In this document: in pieces, positions 1 to 11,740 of the stretch | How the letters are laid out: every line of letters starts with the position of its first letter | How positions within the stretch are numbered: position 1 is the stretch's first letter | Source of the DNA: Vitrella brassicaformis | Lineage: Eukaryota; Sar; Vitrellaceae | Direction: 5' to 3' | DNA length: 53,737 nucleotides | Assembly: GCA_001179505.1 (NCBI GenBank) | Contig: CDMY01000534.1 | Coordinates: forward strand, 1-53,737 | Position numbers and translations under genes: made by a program | Notes under the pieces: generated by a model | What the model saw: only the letters and a program-made list of their open reading frames with translations | Database searches by the model: none | What the model was told of the DNA's origin: nothing

Positions 1-193
1 CGATTTCGGGGGCCAAGACGGGGTGATAGTTGTCGTGATCTGCCTGGCCAAGACGTGCCAATTCGTAACTAAGACACAAATGCATCCCATCTTGTCGTCG
101 ATGCGTGGCTGTTGTTGCTCGTCTAGGATCTTCTGGTCTTTGAGCACACGGGGTTTTGTGAGCCTCAGCTCAAGCCCGGCGAGACGATCACAG

Positions 194-1238
194 GTGGGCA
201 GGATGTGTAACTGTGATCGTAGCGCTGTTTGTCGTTGCGTATGCAGGCGTCTGCGCGTCCATCGCTCTATTCGTGCCCACTCTGGACGTCCCGCCATCCC
301 TGGAGGGCGAGCCACTCGCCATGATCCAGTCGCGGCCCGCCAAGACCAAGGTACGACACGGACAGACACGCCACGCAAATGGACAATGGAAGCGCTGCGT
401 CACTCGTGTGTTCCACGTGACGTCAGGCACTCTCGACAAAGCTCAACATGAAGAAGCCGAAAGGTGAGTCAACTTGATGGCCGCACAGTCCACGACTGGA
501 CGTACGAATCATCCTTCTATGCCTTCGTCACATGTTTCGCGATGTAGCAGCATCTGCTCGCCGGGAGGTGGAGGGCCTGTTCGGTTGCCCCCTTCTAACT
601 GCGCTTCTAGAGGACAGCGAACCAAACAACGCCACGGGCAACCCCACCGCCAACATTGTACAGGTGGGTGAGAGAGGCAGACATCATCTCTTCTGCGTGT
701 TGCCGGAATTCTGCTCTATTAATTTTCCGTCAGAATGGCACTGATCAATCTCTGCTGGTGGACCTCCCCTTCGCTCTCGCGAGCGGCTTCCCCCAAGTGG
801 TGGTCGCGGCCAATTCAGTCCAAGGCAACGCCAACCTCATCGCGGCCGTAGATGAGTACGAAAGACAATGAGGGAGGGCATATGTCTCTGCATGTGTTGG
901 TGTGCCTCCGCAGCGAGCCCTTTAGCTTGTCTGAGAATCCGTCCGGAGAGGCCGACGCCGTGTACGAAGATGCGCTGATCGTGCCGACCGATGCTGGAAG
1001 CAAACTGGAAGTGTTCGTCACGGCAGCTGACGGCGAAGACGCCATGGCGGTACGGATGCACACGCAGCCCTTCCTCCTCCACTTAGGTCATGTGTGTATG
1101 TCATGTGTGGGCGCGGATGTGTGGCGCATGCAGGAAGTGGTGGTTCTGCTCTTCGACGGGGCGTGCACCGTCCCCTTCGAAATCACACCCGTGGATGTCC
1201 CTACTGTCCCGGTTGATGGTGGGGGCGCCGAGCGATGA
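194..1238 (+). CDS. Unknown membrane-anchored protein, 5' end unresolved
   Basis: I do not recognise this gene. Consistent exons are ..350, 427-463, 551-663, 734-855, 914-1049 and 1134-1238; the phases agree across every GT-AG junction and the last exon ends in TGA. The first visible exon is open upstream and has no clear ATG, so the true start is probably further left or outside the window. It encodes a hydrophobic segment (VTVIVALFVVAYAGVCASIA) followed by a short linker, as expected of a signal anchor. The rest is an acidic, probably extracytoplasmic domain with two NxT sequons (NNAT, NGT) and many Asp/Glu. No catalytic motif is visible. The model is firm from 427 onward and weak before it. 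Confidence 0.55.
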
Positions 1239-1338
1239 GGCGGCACAACAAGCGAGATTCATATGGGATGGGACACGCATATTCATCTTGTGTTCTTGCA
1301 TGTCTCTGACGCCCGAGCGAGGTTTTCCTGAGACCTGC

Positions 1339-1907
1339 CAATGGACAGTGTGTCTCTCTCGCTGCGGGTTTCGGGTTTTCCAGCACCGAATTCATTCTTG
1401 TTTCTTCTCAGTGCATGAAGGCGGAATAGCGGGGCTTCTGTCCATTTTTGCCATGTATCTATAGTGCGGCCTACTGGACTGTATGTACGACACCACATCA
1501 CTCTGTAGATGTGTGTTTGAGGCGTCTTTGAGGTCGCTTTGCTGGCTCTTTGACTTAATGATGTGTGTTGCTGCGTCGCGGGCGAGGGGAACAAGGGGTA
1601 GGGGTCGCGGGGCGATGACACAGTGTATGGGAGGGGGTTGACGCAGTGGGCGGCAAAGTTTGACGCGGCTGTTTTGTCACAGTCCGCCGTCCGCCTCACT
1701 GACTGCTCAAATGCACTCACACCCACCACTGCTCTCCTCAGCAGAGCACATAATGGGATGCGGGCATATGTAAGGGACTGCATGACGCTGCGAAGTTGGG
1801 AAGAATGGAAGGTCAAAAAGGGCCGATCTCTTCAATTAGCTATCTAAGCGGGAGGGATAAAAACGTGTGTTGGATCAAACACTCTACATGTGCTTTCAAA
1901 GCCATTA
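1339..1907 (+). repeat. Left arm of a ~0.55 kb inverted repeat
   Basis: This block reappears in reverse complement at about 6338-6883 with only scattered substitutions and small indels. Landmarks shared by both arms are the CGCTGCGGGTTTCGG stretch near 1360, the TTGACTTAATGATGTGTG stretch near 1550 and the GGCCGATCTCTTCAATTAGC stretch near 1822. Similarity ends near AATGGA on the outer side and near CCATTAA/GATGGCTTGAA on the inner side. It has no convincing gene; a 177-aa minus-strand ORF inside looks like chance. Confidence 0.85.
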
Positions 1908-2327
1908 AACGCTGAACAAACGAGCGGCACGCTCCAATGCAAGTTTCTTGCAGCGACGCCGCCAACCACGCACACACATACTCGCACTACGCGCCAACGC
2001 AACAGACAGACGAGCACGAACCCACCCCATCACCTGGCTGTACGACTTGTCTGCCCACGCAGCCTTGGTGCGCAGCTTTTCGACCAGGCGGCTGAAAAAA
2101 CCATTGGCCTCTCTGCCCCCACACATCATCCACCGTCACGCACAACACAGCCTGGAAGCAACCAATCGGTGGACTTGTCCTCGCATATTGCAGCTATAAT
2201 AATAAGAGAATGCAATTGTCCCACTATTTCTGAACCGTTGTCAGCAGCGGCAGCAAACGAACGTTCTCTCTGTGTGGCAGACTTCCGCCGCCAGTCGCAG
2301 TGACCGACAGTGGGCAGAGGGCAAACG

Positions 2328-5300
2328 ATGGCGAAGGACGACCACGCAGCCGCACCTCTCCTTCATCTTTCTGCGCTCCTGTGCCTCTTCTGCTGTGCCT
2401 CTGGGATCACTGACGCAGAGGTGGCGAACCGGAACGCCGATCAGGTGCTGAACTACCTGAAAAACCACGCCGGGGCGGTGACGAGCCTGAGGAGCGGCAA
2501 AGGGGGGAGGCTACGCACCAACGGCACTGCCACAGCCCTCAGGGAACTCTGGGAAACGACGCCCTTTCGCTACGCTCACCCGCTGCCGAACGCCCTGCTG
2601 GTTTCGCCGTACACGTCAATCGCCCTGAGGCCGGCAGGCTGGGTGGCTCCCTGGAGCGTCAAGGGCAAGATCAAGGTGCGTGGGGAGCAGTCTGGTGATC
2701 GGTCACAGGGGCAAACTCGGCTGCTTCCAGACAACAGGACGATATGGTTCAAGCCCGACAGAGACTTCTTTCCTGGCGAGAGAGTGTTCGTTGATGTGCG
2801 GAGCGGCATCAGGACCAGGGTGGGGAAGGTGCTTCCTGCGGCACAGTGGAGCTTCTCCGTCTCCTGGCGCAAGATCGACACCTATCGGAACAAGGGCTTC
2901 ATCAAGCTGTCTACGGATGGAAACGGCGCGGGCTTCTCATCGCCAGAGAATCTGAAGCTGCTCAAGATGATGCGCGACAACGACTGGCTGCTGGGGCTCC
3001 CTTCCGTCTCGGCTAATGCCACTGACAGGGCGGCCACCGCACTGCGGACGGAGTACTTGTTGGAGGTAGAGGATAGGGGCAGGTCCCGCATCGTTCCCAA
3101 TTCGGCCTACCGCACGCTGCCCTCTACATACCCCAGGGCCATCCTGACCCGTGTCGGCGACACCTCGAAGCTCTCTAGTGGGTATTTGTTCACCACCGAG
3201 ATCAGCCACTCGAAGCCCTACAAGACCATGCAGGTCATCATGACCGACAGAGGAGACCCCGTCTACTACGAGAAAGGCACACTGGCGTCGTTTGCGCCGA
3301 CCCACAATGGGGAGGTCATCTTGCGTTCGTCTGGATACAAGATCAAGAAGGCTGGACCCGACTACAGGTTGACTGGCGGCTACGAGGCGGGACACGGACA
3401 TGGTGAGTGGAAGAAGGGTATCATGTGGGAGAGGGAGGCACACATGGAGGGGCTGAATGCTATGATGGGGTGCTGTCGCCCTTCAGTTCTCAATCACCAC
3501 GAGCTGCGAGTGACCAAGTCGGGGACCGCCCTACTGATCATGTGAGAGCAGAAAGGAGACCGTCTTGCGTTCGTCGCTTGTTGCCCATACCTGCCGACTG
3601 TGTGGCTGTGAGTGCAGCTATGATCCGCAACTGATGAACTCCAAGAAGATACGGGCTGACGTCTGGGGCGCGTCCACGAGCACATGGGTGGCGGGGCTGT
3701 GCATCCAGGAGGTCCTGACCACTGGCGAGGTCATGTTTGAGTGGCGCAGCTGGGACCATCTGCCGCGGGTCTATTGGGAAACCAACATGAGCGTCGAGCA
3801 CAACGTTTGGGACTTGACACACGGTACGTGCATACGCCCATTCGTGTCAAGGTACATACCGTACACTCATTGTGTATTTCTGGTCTTCCGTCAGCAAACT
3901 CCCTCGACGAGTCGCCTGAGGGCAATATAATCGTTTCCCTCCGTGGGCTGCAGCAGGTGGCCAAGATCAACAGGTCGGTCTTGATCGATTGATGGATGGA
4001 TGGCCCGTCAGCATGCGCGACTCCGTCATACTCTCTGCCTCCCTTGTGTGCCTCCCTCCAGGAACACAGGTCGGGTGGAATGGCGTCTGGGTGGTCGACG
4101 GCCCGAGCTGAGCAGCTTCAAGATCAAAGACGACCCCAATGGCGTGTTCTCGGGGCAGCACGATGCGCGGATCACCAAACAGGGGCTGCTCACGATGTTC
4201 GACAACAGCGTCAGGACGGGCAGCCGCACTGCACGAGCGGTGGATTACGCCCTTGAGTGGGAGGATGACAGCCCCGCGATTGCTCGACAAGTCTCCGTCT
4301 TCAACACGGGCGTCTCTGCCTTCGCCAAAGGCAGCTACCGCCGAATGCCCAACGGTGCGTTCCGTCACTCACACACGTACCTATGGTCCCTGTGGGCATC
4401 TGATCATGGCATCTGATGGCAGGCAACCGTGTGATGTGCCTGGGCATGCGGCTGACCGCGGACAAGCATGGCCGGCGCGGCAACCCATTCTATCTCGAGA
4501 CGGACGAAGGGAACAACACACTGGTCATGATGCGGTGGGCGAGGGAAACGCACTCCTACCGCGTGATCAAGGCGCCATGGTCGGCAAGGAAAACGAGCGC
4601 ACGGGAGCTATGCACTTATGGATGGATGGGTGCTGTCGGTGTGTATGTGGCGACACCTTGTCAGGGTGGGCCTTCCACCATATAAGCCCACAGTGCTCTT
4701 CGATGTCAACAACAAATATCGCTCGCTCCGGTTCGCTGAGCCACCTATCTGCAGCCTTGATCTCGCACTCATAGTGGTCAGCGGTGTTCGTCCTTTGTCT
4801 CGTGTGTGTGCAGCCTTCACTTCTCGTGGAATGGTGCTACGGAAGTGGCCAAGGTAGGTGCCGTCACAAGCACCGGTCTCGTTGTTTTTTCGTGTGAATG
4901 CGCGTATGTATGTATGCAGTGGCGGGTGCTGGAGGGGCCGACGGACGAGCCAAGCGATTTCCTCATTGAGATGGCGAAGACGCAGTTCGAGCACTGGATA
5001 GAGGTCAACGAAGGCGTGAGACAGTGCCTTTATTATCAAGTGGTGAGCAAGCCGACCGAGGCGAGACAGACAGGAAGCAGCTCGATCTGCGCTCCGCGTG
5101 TCCGTCCACTCCCCAATGTGTTGTGCAGGTACCAATAGGCAAGAACGGCACAGAGATGCGGCCGTCTGACGTCGTCAAGTCCCCTGCATGCGGGTGGGTG
5201 AATTGAGGATCGTCTGACTGACTGACTCGCAGAGGGAGGGACTCAACCGAGATGCCGTTTGTCTGTCATGCGTCTGTGATTCAGAGGTGGTGCTCTTGGC

Positions 5301-5549
5301 AAAGGCAAAAAGAGGGTCAAGGCTTTCATCCGCCCTCCCGGCTTGCCAGAGGCCCAGGCCCAGGCAGCACCAAGGTGCAATTTGATGGGAGGCAGGAAGG
5401 TGGACTGCGCTCCTGAGCGCCTGAGCATCACAGCCGACGAGTGCGCGGCGCGAGGCTGCTGCTTTGTCGCATCGGCAGGCAAGACCATCCAAGGCCTCAT
5501 ACGATGCTACCAGCCAAGAGAGAATGGGGGAAGGGGTCTTGGCTGGTAG
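2328..5549 (+). CDS. Secreted arylsulfotransferase-like protein with C-terminal trefoil domain
   Basis: Arylsulfotransferases of this fold move sulfate between phenolic donors and acceptors. The ATG at 2328 opens a signal peptide (HLSALLCLFCCASG). Secure exons are 2328-3402, 3487-3541, 3618-3823, 3895-3973, 4062-4354, 4423-~4600, 4814-4853, 4921-~5042, ~5129-5190 and a last exon ending at 5549; joins around 4600-4813 and 5190-5330 are unsure. An N-terminal Ig-like region is followed by family-typical blocks: HHELRVTKSGTALLI, NSLDESPEGNIIVSLRG, GRVEWRLGG, GQHDARITKQGLLTMFDN and FSWNGATEVAKWRVLEG. The C-terminus has six cysteines in P-type trefoil spacing (CNLM, VDC, DEC, RGCCF, RCYQP), a mucin-binding fold in animals. 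The gene sits alone between inverted repeats, and a perfect hairpin spans its stop codon. The family call is confident; substrate and activity are unknown. Confidence 0.8.
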
Positions 5550-5568
5550 CATCGTATGAGGCCTTGGA
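5488..5568. repeat. Perfect 32-bp inverted repeat (hairpin) across a stop codon
   Basis: Arms 5488-5519 and 5537-5568 are exact reverse complements separated by a 17-base loop. The left arm encodes the last cysteine-bearing residues of the trefoil domain; the right arm contains the TAG stop at 5547-5549. The transcript would fold into a long stem at the junction of coding sequence and 3' UTR. Confidence 0.95.
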
Positions 5569-5569
5569 G

Positions 5570-6337
5570 ATTAGATGGTATCTACCTATAGTAGGTATTT
5601 ATGTACGTCAACATTTGTACCTGTGTGCTGTGGGGAGGGAGCGATGCTTGCACTGCTCTGTGCCGATCAAAGAATCAGGTCGGTTGGCCGTCAGGGGGCC
5701 GGCCTTTGTGTTGGCTGATGTACGTACGTACACACGTCTGACTGATTGACCAATTGATGTGCGTGCATGTCATTCGTGGCCACTTGGATGGCTGCCTGGC
5801 CTGCACACATTGTATGTACATGATGCAATCCATCCATCCATGGATCTCCTATCCATCTGTATTTGTCGTGTGAGTGTGTGTGTATGTATCCATTTCTTTC
5901 TAGTGCAGGCCTGGCTAGTTAGTGCTCGAATCTCTCCGCTAGCTCATGCTATGTATTTGTGTGTCTCGCCGAGCGACGATACGTACGCTTCATTGATAGT
6001 GGGGATCTGGATCGACGATGCACACTGATTGGTGTTTTTGAACTTGCAGTTACGACTGCCTAGTACTGTGCCAGTACTGCATAATACATCCAATGCGTGA
6101 TATGAATGTAATCATGTCTCATGCCTCCCAATCGATCATCGAGCACGCATCGCAAGGAGCGTGACGCAGCCGGCGCACAAAAGCCTAAGGCCATTCTGCT
6201 TTGGTTGCCGCTGCTGCCTTTCGCCTGCAACAAAGTGAAGATGAGGGGAAAGCGCGCGCATCGTCTGAGCAGCCTTTGATGAAAGTTGAGCCACATCCAA
6301 ACGCGCACATTGGGTTTTCTGCATATTCGGTGCTTGA
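5570..6337. other. Spacer downstream of the arylsulfotransferase gene
   Basis: No gene is supported here. The stretch holds short TG-rich and CCAT microsatellites (for example CCATCCATCCATGG near 5830) and several GTAC runs. It lies inside the pair of large inverted repeats and presumably includes the 3' UTR and terminator of the upstream gene, but no terminator signal can be picked out. Confidence 0.5.
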
Positions 6338-6883
6338 TGGCTTGAATGCACGTGTAGAAGTGTTTGACAGACGTGTTTATCCCTCCTGCTTAGGTAGCTA
6401 ATTGAAGAGATCGGCCCTTTTTGACCTTCCCTCCTTCCCAAGTTCGCAGCGTCATGCAGTCACTTACATATGCCCGCATCCCATTATTGTGCTCTGCTGA
6501 GAAGAGCAGTGGTGGGTGTGAGTGCATTTGAGCAATCACGCGGACTGCGACAAAACAGCCGCGCCAAACTTTGCCGCCCACTGCGTCAACCCCCTCCCAT
6601 ACGCTGTGTCATCGCCCCGCGACCCCTCCCCATTTCCCTCGCCCGCGACCCAGCAACACACATCATTAAGTCAAAGAGCCAGCAAAGCGACCACAAAGAC
6701 GCCTCAAAGACACATCTACTGAGTGATGTGGTGTCGTACATACGGTCCGGAGGCCTATTGTAGATACATGGCAGAAAGAAATGGACAGAAAGGCCCGCCA
6801 TTCCGCCGCTATGCACTGAGAAGAAACAAGAATGTATTCGGTGTCGGAAAGCCGAAACCCGCAGCGAGACACACTCTCCATTA
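6338..6883 (-). repeat. Right arm of a ~0.55 kb inverted repeat
   Basis: This is the reverse-complement partner of 1339-1907. The two arms enclose about 4.4 kb that contains one complete gene. No obvious target-site duplication stands out next to the outer ends (left flank AGACCTGCC, right flank AATTTGTG). Confidence 0.85.
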
Positions 6884-6944
6884 ATTTGTGTTTTACGACT
6901 GACGTAAAACACAACCTTGAAGCTGAAGAGAGGATTCATGACGC

Positions 6945-7961
6945 ATGAGCAAACCCGTCAGATCACCGTTTCAAGTGGCGGTCCTGTTCGTGACGGCGGC
7001 CCTTCAGACCAGCAGCCGACGAGTGTCCTCGTTCTCCAGCCCTCTCTCCCTTCCCAACAACCTCCACAGGCCGTCGGGTGCGATGCAATCTCATCGGCAC
7101 AGCTACACGGTACGCGGCGTGCGCGATAGAGCCAGTAGCCGCCTCTCGTCCTATCCTGTGCCCGTCCTCTGCTCTTTTTTCCCTGTCTACTGATGTGCAG
7201 GTCTTGAGAGGTCTGGGAGGGGACGATTTCCCATCGCTCAAGCTTCTCACCTACCAGCAGAAGCTTTACAAGTGCTTTGCCGATCCAGAGCTCAGGGATG
7301 GACAGATCCGCTGTGCCCTTCTCGCGGGTTACCTTCCCGCCTTCACTGACGGCCTCACACCTCCGTCTGGAGTCCACCGATTGAATGGGCTATTCCAAGG
7401 CGAAAGAGACTGGCTGTACCTTCCCGTGGCTCTCGAAGGTAATCACTCTGCCTGGCGACTACTTGCGGATTCGTATTTATGGAGAACTACCTACTGCACG
7501 AGCCCAAAGAAGACGGCAAGCACATTCTTATAGTCTTCGGACTGACGATTGAGGAGAGGTTCGGGCCGATGGTCCGTCAGCTCGAAAACCTGTGGAAGTA
7601 TGGAACCTTCCAAATGTGCGTCGAGCAGATGAAGGAGCTCGGACAGCTGTTTTTGGCAGACAGCAAGGAGGTGATTTATGTCATCCTGTTGGACGGCGGG
7701 CCGGACTGGGTCGAGAAGTGGACGAAGCACGAAGCCGAAGGCGCAGAGGCCAGGCACGTCTTCAAGTACCTGAAGGAACAGGGGATCAACATCCTATTCG
7801 GGCGGTGGGGGTGGAGCACTTTGTCCCTTGTCTCAGTCGGGATATATAGGGGGCTGTATGAGGATGAGCAGAAGGAGCTTGAGCAGGCGCGGGAGGAGAA
7901 CGAGCGCCTGAAGATGGAGCTGTCAAATGGCGGGGTCGGGGAGGAGATGGTCACGGGATGA
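6945..7961 (+). pseudogene. Unknown three-copy family, copy 1 (single-base frameshift)
   Basis: I do not recognise this family; two more copies lie on the minus strand at 10362-11378 and 12035-13207. Exon 1 (6945-7109) encodes a hydrophobic leader (FQVAVLFVTAALQTSS) and a Ser-rich stretch. A 91-base intron (7110-7200) follows, then exon 2. Shared blocks are LLTYQQKLYKCF, LPVALEGNHSAWRLLAD, KEVIYVILLDG, FKYLKEQGINILF and a helical, probably coiled-coil C-terminus ending GGVGEEMVTG. Relative to copy 2 one base is missing near 7470, just after GCGGAT, so the frame breaks between WRLLAD and ENYLLHEP. Either this is a recent pseudogene or one base was misread. The 3' flank is also conserved among copies. 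Confidence 0.7.
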
Positions 7962-10318
7962 ATGAAGTCTCCTTCTGATCGATGATGGCTGATGTGCTCC
8001 GAGGCGGGCTGGTGAAACATGTGGTGGATTCTTGGCTAATGGGCACGCGATTGTGTGCCTCACGTTGTAGGAGCATCAGTACGTATACATCCGTGTGCTA
8101 TGTGAGTCAGATTGCAATGCATCTTGTGCTTCGTGTCATTGAACGGTTGTGGTGGTCTATGAATGCAGCATTCCGTCGGCTACTGAGAGAACTGCCAAGT
8201 GTACATCCATCACGACCCTATCAGGGCACTATAAACTGCGCACACGCGGGTCGAAGCCATCACAAAGCTACCGATACATCCATATGGGCATCTGCATCAA
8301 TTCATGTCTCCCGATCTCTGTAGACTCTGGCGAGAGAAGGAGCCCTCATGGGGGAAGATGCATTCACGCATGACGCAACGTGCACTATACATAAAATCAA
8401 GGGCTAATCCGTGTGCGGAAGAAACTTCTGTAGAAGAGCTCCTTTCTTGGTTGGTTGGTGGTTTGTTGGTCGGCGTCCTGTCCCGACCTGTGTGTCTGTC
8501 GCTTGCTTGGTGCGACTGTCTGTCAGTGATGAGTCGCTCGTGCATGTGTCCTCGCTTGAGGTTCCCGCACCATGAAGTCAGTGCGTAAGCTTGATGCGCA
8601 CCTGAGTTTCCTGGACGCAATGAGAGACGACGTCAGACTTTCTCTTCTTTGGGGCTGTAATGGCTTGTATACGCGCACTGGAGGCCGTACACGTATATTT
8701 CATTGAACGCTGCCACACAAGGTGGCGGAGAATGCACATTTATGTCAATGCAAAGAAAACGAATTCGAAAAATCTGTCAAAGTCAACGTTAACCCGCAGA
8801 GTTTTTCGAATTTTGTCATTGTCGGGAAGAAGCAGGCTCAACGATATGGCTAGAAGACAGGTTGTCACCAGTGATCGACCTCGCTCAAGCCGTCAACGAA
8901 TTTTGGCACTGCATGCTCAAGCGAGCAATAACGCATAGTCAATGCACCATTATTTCGGCTCCGCGAACGTGGAATTTTTGGTGGGCCAAGAAAGCCGCTT
9001 CTCGTGCGTATGGCCGTCACATTCGTGCGTGCGCAGGATAAAAGTGCCTTGTCCACTTTGCGTCATGCAGGGGGCTTCTGCATGCTGCACAAGGTGCCGG
9101 GGTTCATGGGTGTCTCCTTCGGCCTCTGGCCTCTCGTGTCAGCCTTGTCCTCCGTCTTGCCATCCATTCCTCGTGTGCTTCTCAGAACCATGCCTGTCTG
9201 CATGCGCCCAACTTCCCTTTGTTTCCATGCATCGTCTGCTTCCTGTCTACCCCTCACTGCAATACATACACTACACTGATCATGCAACCCATCCATAAAA
9301 CTCATGTCGTTCCTTGCACCGTCACCACACTACAAATTCGGCTCCGACGTCTCGTTCGCGCGGCTGCCACAGCCACACACACAGGCGCCCACAGGTCATC
9401 CTGGTAGCTCTCGGCCGGATTTATGTGAGTCCGATGCCGGATGAGGTCGGTGCTGCTAGAACAGCTCCCTCCTTTCATTAGCGAAGCGTCATTCTCCTGA
9501 GAACTTCACTGAGAATGAGCCGGAGACGGGAACAGATGGTGCTTGCATTCAGTCTCTTCTTCGGCTCAAAATGCCACCTCGTAACACTTCTGGCGTCTTG
9601 CCAGGCCCCTTCCCTCACCCCCTCTCCCACGTGGTACGTGTGTCCATACAAGGCTGCTCTGTGAATAGGCTTCCGACAACCCAAACGTTGTAATGAGTAC
9701 AACTGAATGAATCTCAACCAGAGGATCCGCGATACCAAGCCTACATGTCGAATGGGTGCGGTTACAAGAGGCACTACTGCAACAATCGTACGTAACATGC
9801 ACAATGATAAAGGGAGTGCGTCACGCGGATGCAAGCCACGCACAGGCGATTACTAAGCCGAGGAAAAAATGAATGATGGTGAGGGGCAATGCAAACCCTC
9901 CCAGGAAGACTTGACGACTCCTGTGAGTGTCCGTGTGCAAAACGATCATGACAGATGCACATAGATTTGAATGCACACGGCAGAAGAGGAACAAGACCAA
10001 GAGATGAAGCCGTGTAGGTCATCGTGGGGAATGGGAATATCGCCCGGCCCGCAGCATTTGTCGTTACGCCATGAGCGGACAGAGGCTTGCCGAAGGAAAA
10101 AATCCTACGACACATATGCAGGCCTGCAGGCAGGCAGGCAGGGACACTGCAGGGAGGTAGGCCACGCAGTAGAACCATGCCATTCGTCGCTTACAAATTT
10201 GCGGCCCGGTCGTAGCTCTCTGTGCAAATCGCCAGAGGTTTGTCGAACATGTACACCTGATGGTAAAGGCTTGGATGGCCCCCTCAGAGAATCCGCCCTC
10301 AGATCTATCAGCCGAGAA
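7962..10318. other. Gene-poor spacer between copies 1 and 2
   Basis: I see no supportable gene. Bases 7962-8040 are conserved 3' flank of the duplicated family, matching the outer flanks of copies 2 and 3. A short imperfect inverted repeat built on GAATTCGAAAAATCTG and CAGAGTTTTTCGAATT lies at 8761-8813. The remaining ORFs have no recognisable motif or coding-like composition. Confidence 0.5.
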
Positions 10319-10361
10319 TCCACCGCATGTATCACCAGCCCACCTCGGAGCACATCAGCCA

Positions 10362-11378
10362 TTACCGATCAGAAGGAGGCTTCATCCATCCAGTGACCAT
10401 CTCCTCCCCGACCCCGCCCTTTGCCAGCTCCATCTTCAGGCGCTCGTTCTCCTCCCGCGCCTGCTCAAGCTCCTTCTGCTCATCCTCATACAGCTCCTTA
10501 TATATCCTGAGTGAGGTATGGGATAAAGTGCTCGACCCCCACCGCCGAATAGGATGTTGATCCCCTGTTCCTTCAGGTACTTGAACACGTGGCTGGCCTC
10601 TGCGCCTTCGGCTTCCTCTTCCATCCACTTCTCGACCCAGTCCAGGACGCCGTCCACCAGGATGACATAAATCACCTCCTTGTTGTCTGCCAAAAACAGC
10701 TGCCCGAGCTCCTTCATCTGCTCGACGCAGTCTTCGAACCGTCGGCCTTTCCACAACAGTTCGAGCTCCCGAAAGCTCAGCCCAAACCTCGCCTCAGTCG
10801 CTGGTCCGAAGATGACAAGAATGTGCTTGCCGTCTTCTTTGGGCTCGTGCAGTAGGTAGTTCTCCACAAAGCACCCATCCGCAAGCAGTCGCCAGGCAGA
10901 GTGGTTACCTTCGAGAGCCACGGGAAGGTACAGCCAGTCTCTTTCGCCTTGGAATAGCCCATTCAATCGGTGGAGTCCAGACGGAGGTGTGAGGCCGTCA
11001 GGGAAGGCGGGAAGGTAACCCGCATGAAGGGCACAGCGGATCTGTCCCATGACGAACTTGACATCCCCAAAGCATTTGTACAGCTTCTGGTGGTAGGTGA
11101 GGAGCTTGAGCGATGGGAAGTCGTCTCCTCCCAGATGTCGAGGGTCCTACACATTCAGGGAAGGGATAAAAGAGCACGGGGAGCACAGGAACACGATAGG
11201 ATGGGAGGACGATTCATGGAGTGACTCTGCTTTAACGGACGCCACGCACCCGCCTGTAGTACAGGTGGTTGGGAAGGGCGAGAGGGCTGGAGAACGAGGA
11301 CAGCCGCCGGTCCTGTGCTGTCACGAACAGGAGCACCACCGTGGCAGTGATAGATCTGAGGGCGGATTCCGTCGACAT
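10362..11378 (-). pseudogene. Unknown three-copy family, copy 2 (single-base frameshift)
   Basis: This is a close relative of copy 1 in inverted orientation. Exon 1 (11378-11250) starts at an ATG and encodes a hydrophobic leader (ITATVVLLFVTAQ). The intron is 11249-11147 and exon 2 starts at 11146 with DPRHLGGDDFPSLKLLTY. The body matches copy 1 almost throughout (ALEGNHSAWRLLADG, KEVIYVILVDG, FKYLKEQGINILFGG). At about 10546 a run of three G's seen in copy 1 is two, shifting the frame before the coiled-coil tail. The tail then ends beyond GEEMVTG at a TAA (10362). This copy is intact where copy 1 is broken, and the reverse. The leader exon and intron are less like copies 1 and 3. Confidence 0.7.
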
Positions 11379-11639
11379 TCAGTTCAATTCTCTTTTTTCC
11401 TGTGGGCCAAACACTTGGGGGAATAGAGCGTAGTTGGCGAAAAACACAAGTACGGTTCAGGAGAAGGAGGCAGAGTTCAGAGTGCTCAGGGTCTCAGCAT
11501 GCAGTGCCATACACGGGATCTACTCCAACTCACACGCAGCCTCTGACACAGGACCGTGTATCAGGGACCAATCTTTCCATTTGCGCATAAACCGGTCAAA
11601 CGTCCAATGATGAACGCACGGCCGCCGAAGGCGGCCCAA

Positions 11640-11740
11640 CTCGGCCTCACAATCTTGTCTCCTTTTTTTCTCTTTTTCTCTTTTTTTTCCCCTTTTTGTC
11701 TCTTTTTTCTTTTTTCTCTCTTTTTTTTCCCCAATGAATC
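11640..11740. repeat. Pyrimidine-rich low-complexity tract
   Basis: Long T runs broken by C occupy the space between copies 2 and 3 (for example TTTTTTTTCCCC). The Lys-rich ORF on the opposite strand is an artefact of this composition. Confidence 0.8.

Noticed and set aside
1283-1816. 177-residue minus-strand ORF in the left inverted-repeat arm
   Set aside because: The right arm keeps the nucleotide similarity but not the reading frame, and the product has no domain-like composition, so it is chance within a repeat.
2882-3443. Long ORFs antisense to the arylsulfotransferase gene
   Set aside because: They shadow a strongly supported coding exon; GC-rich codons make the opposite strand open.
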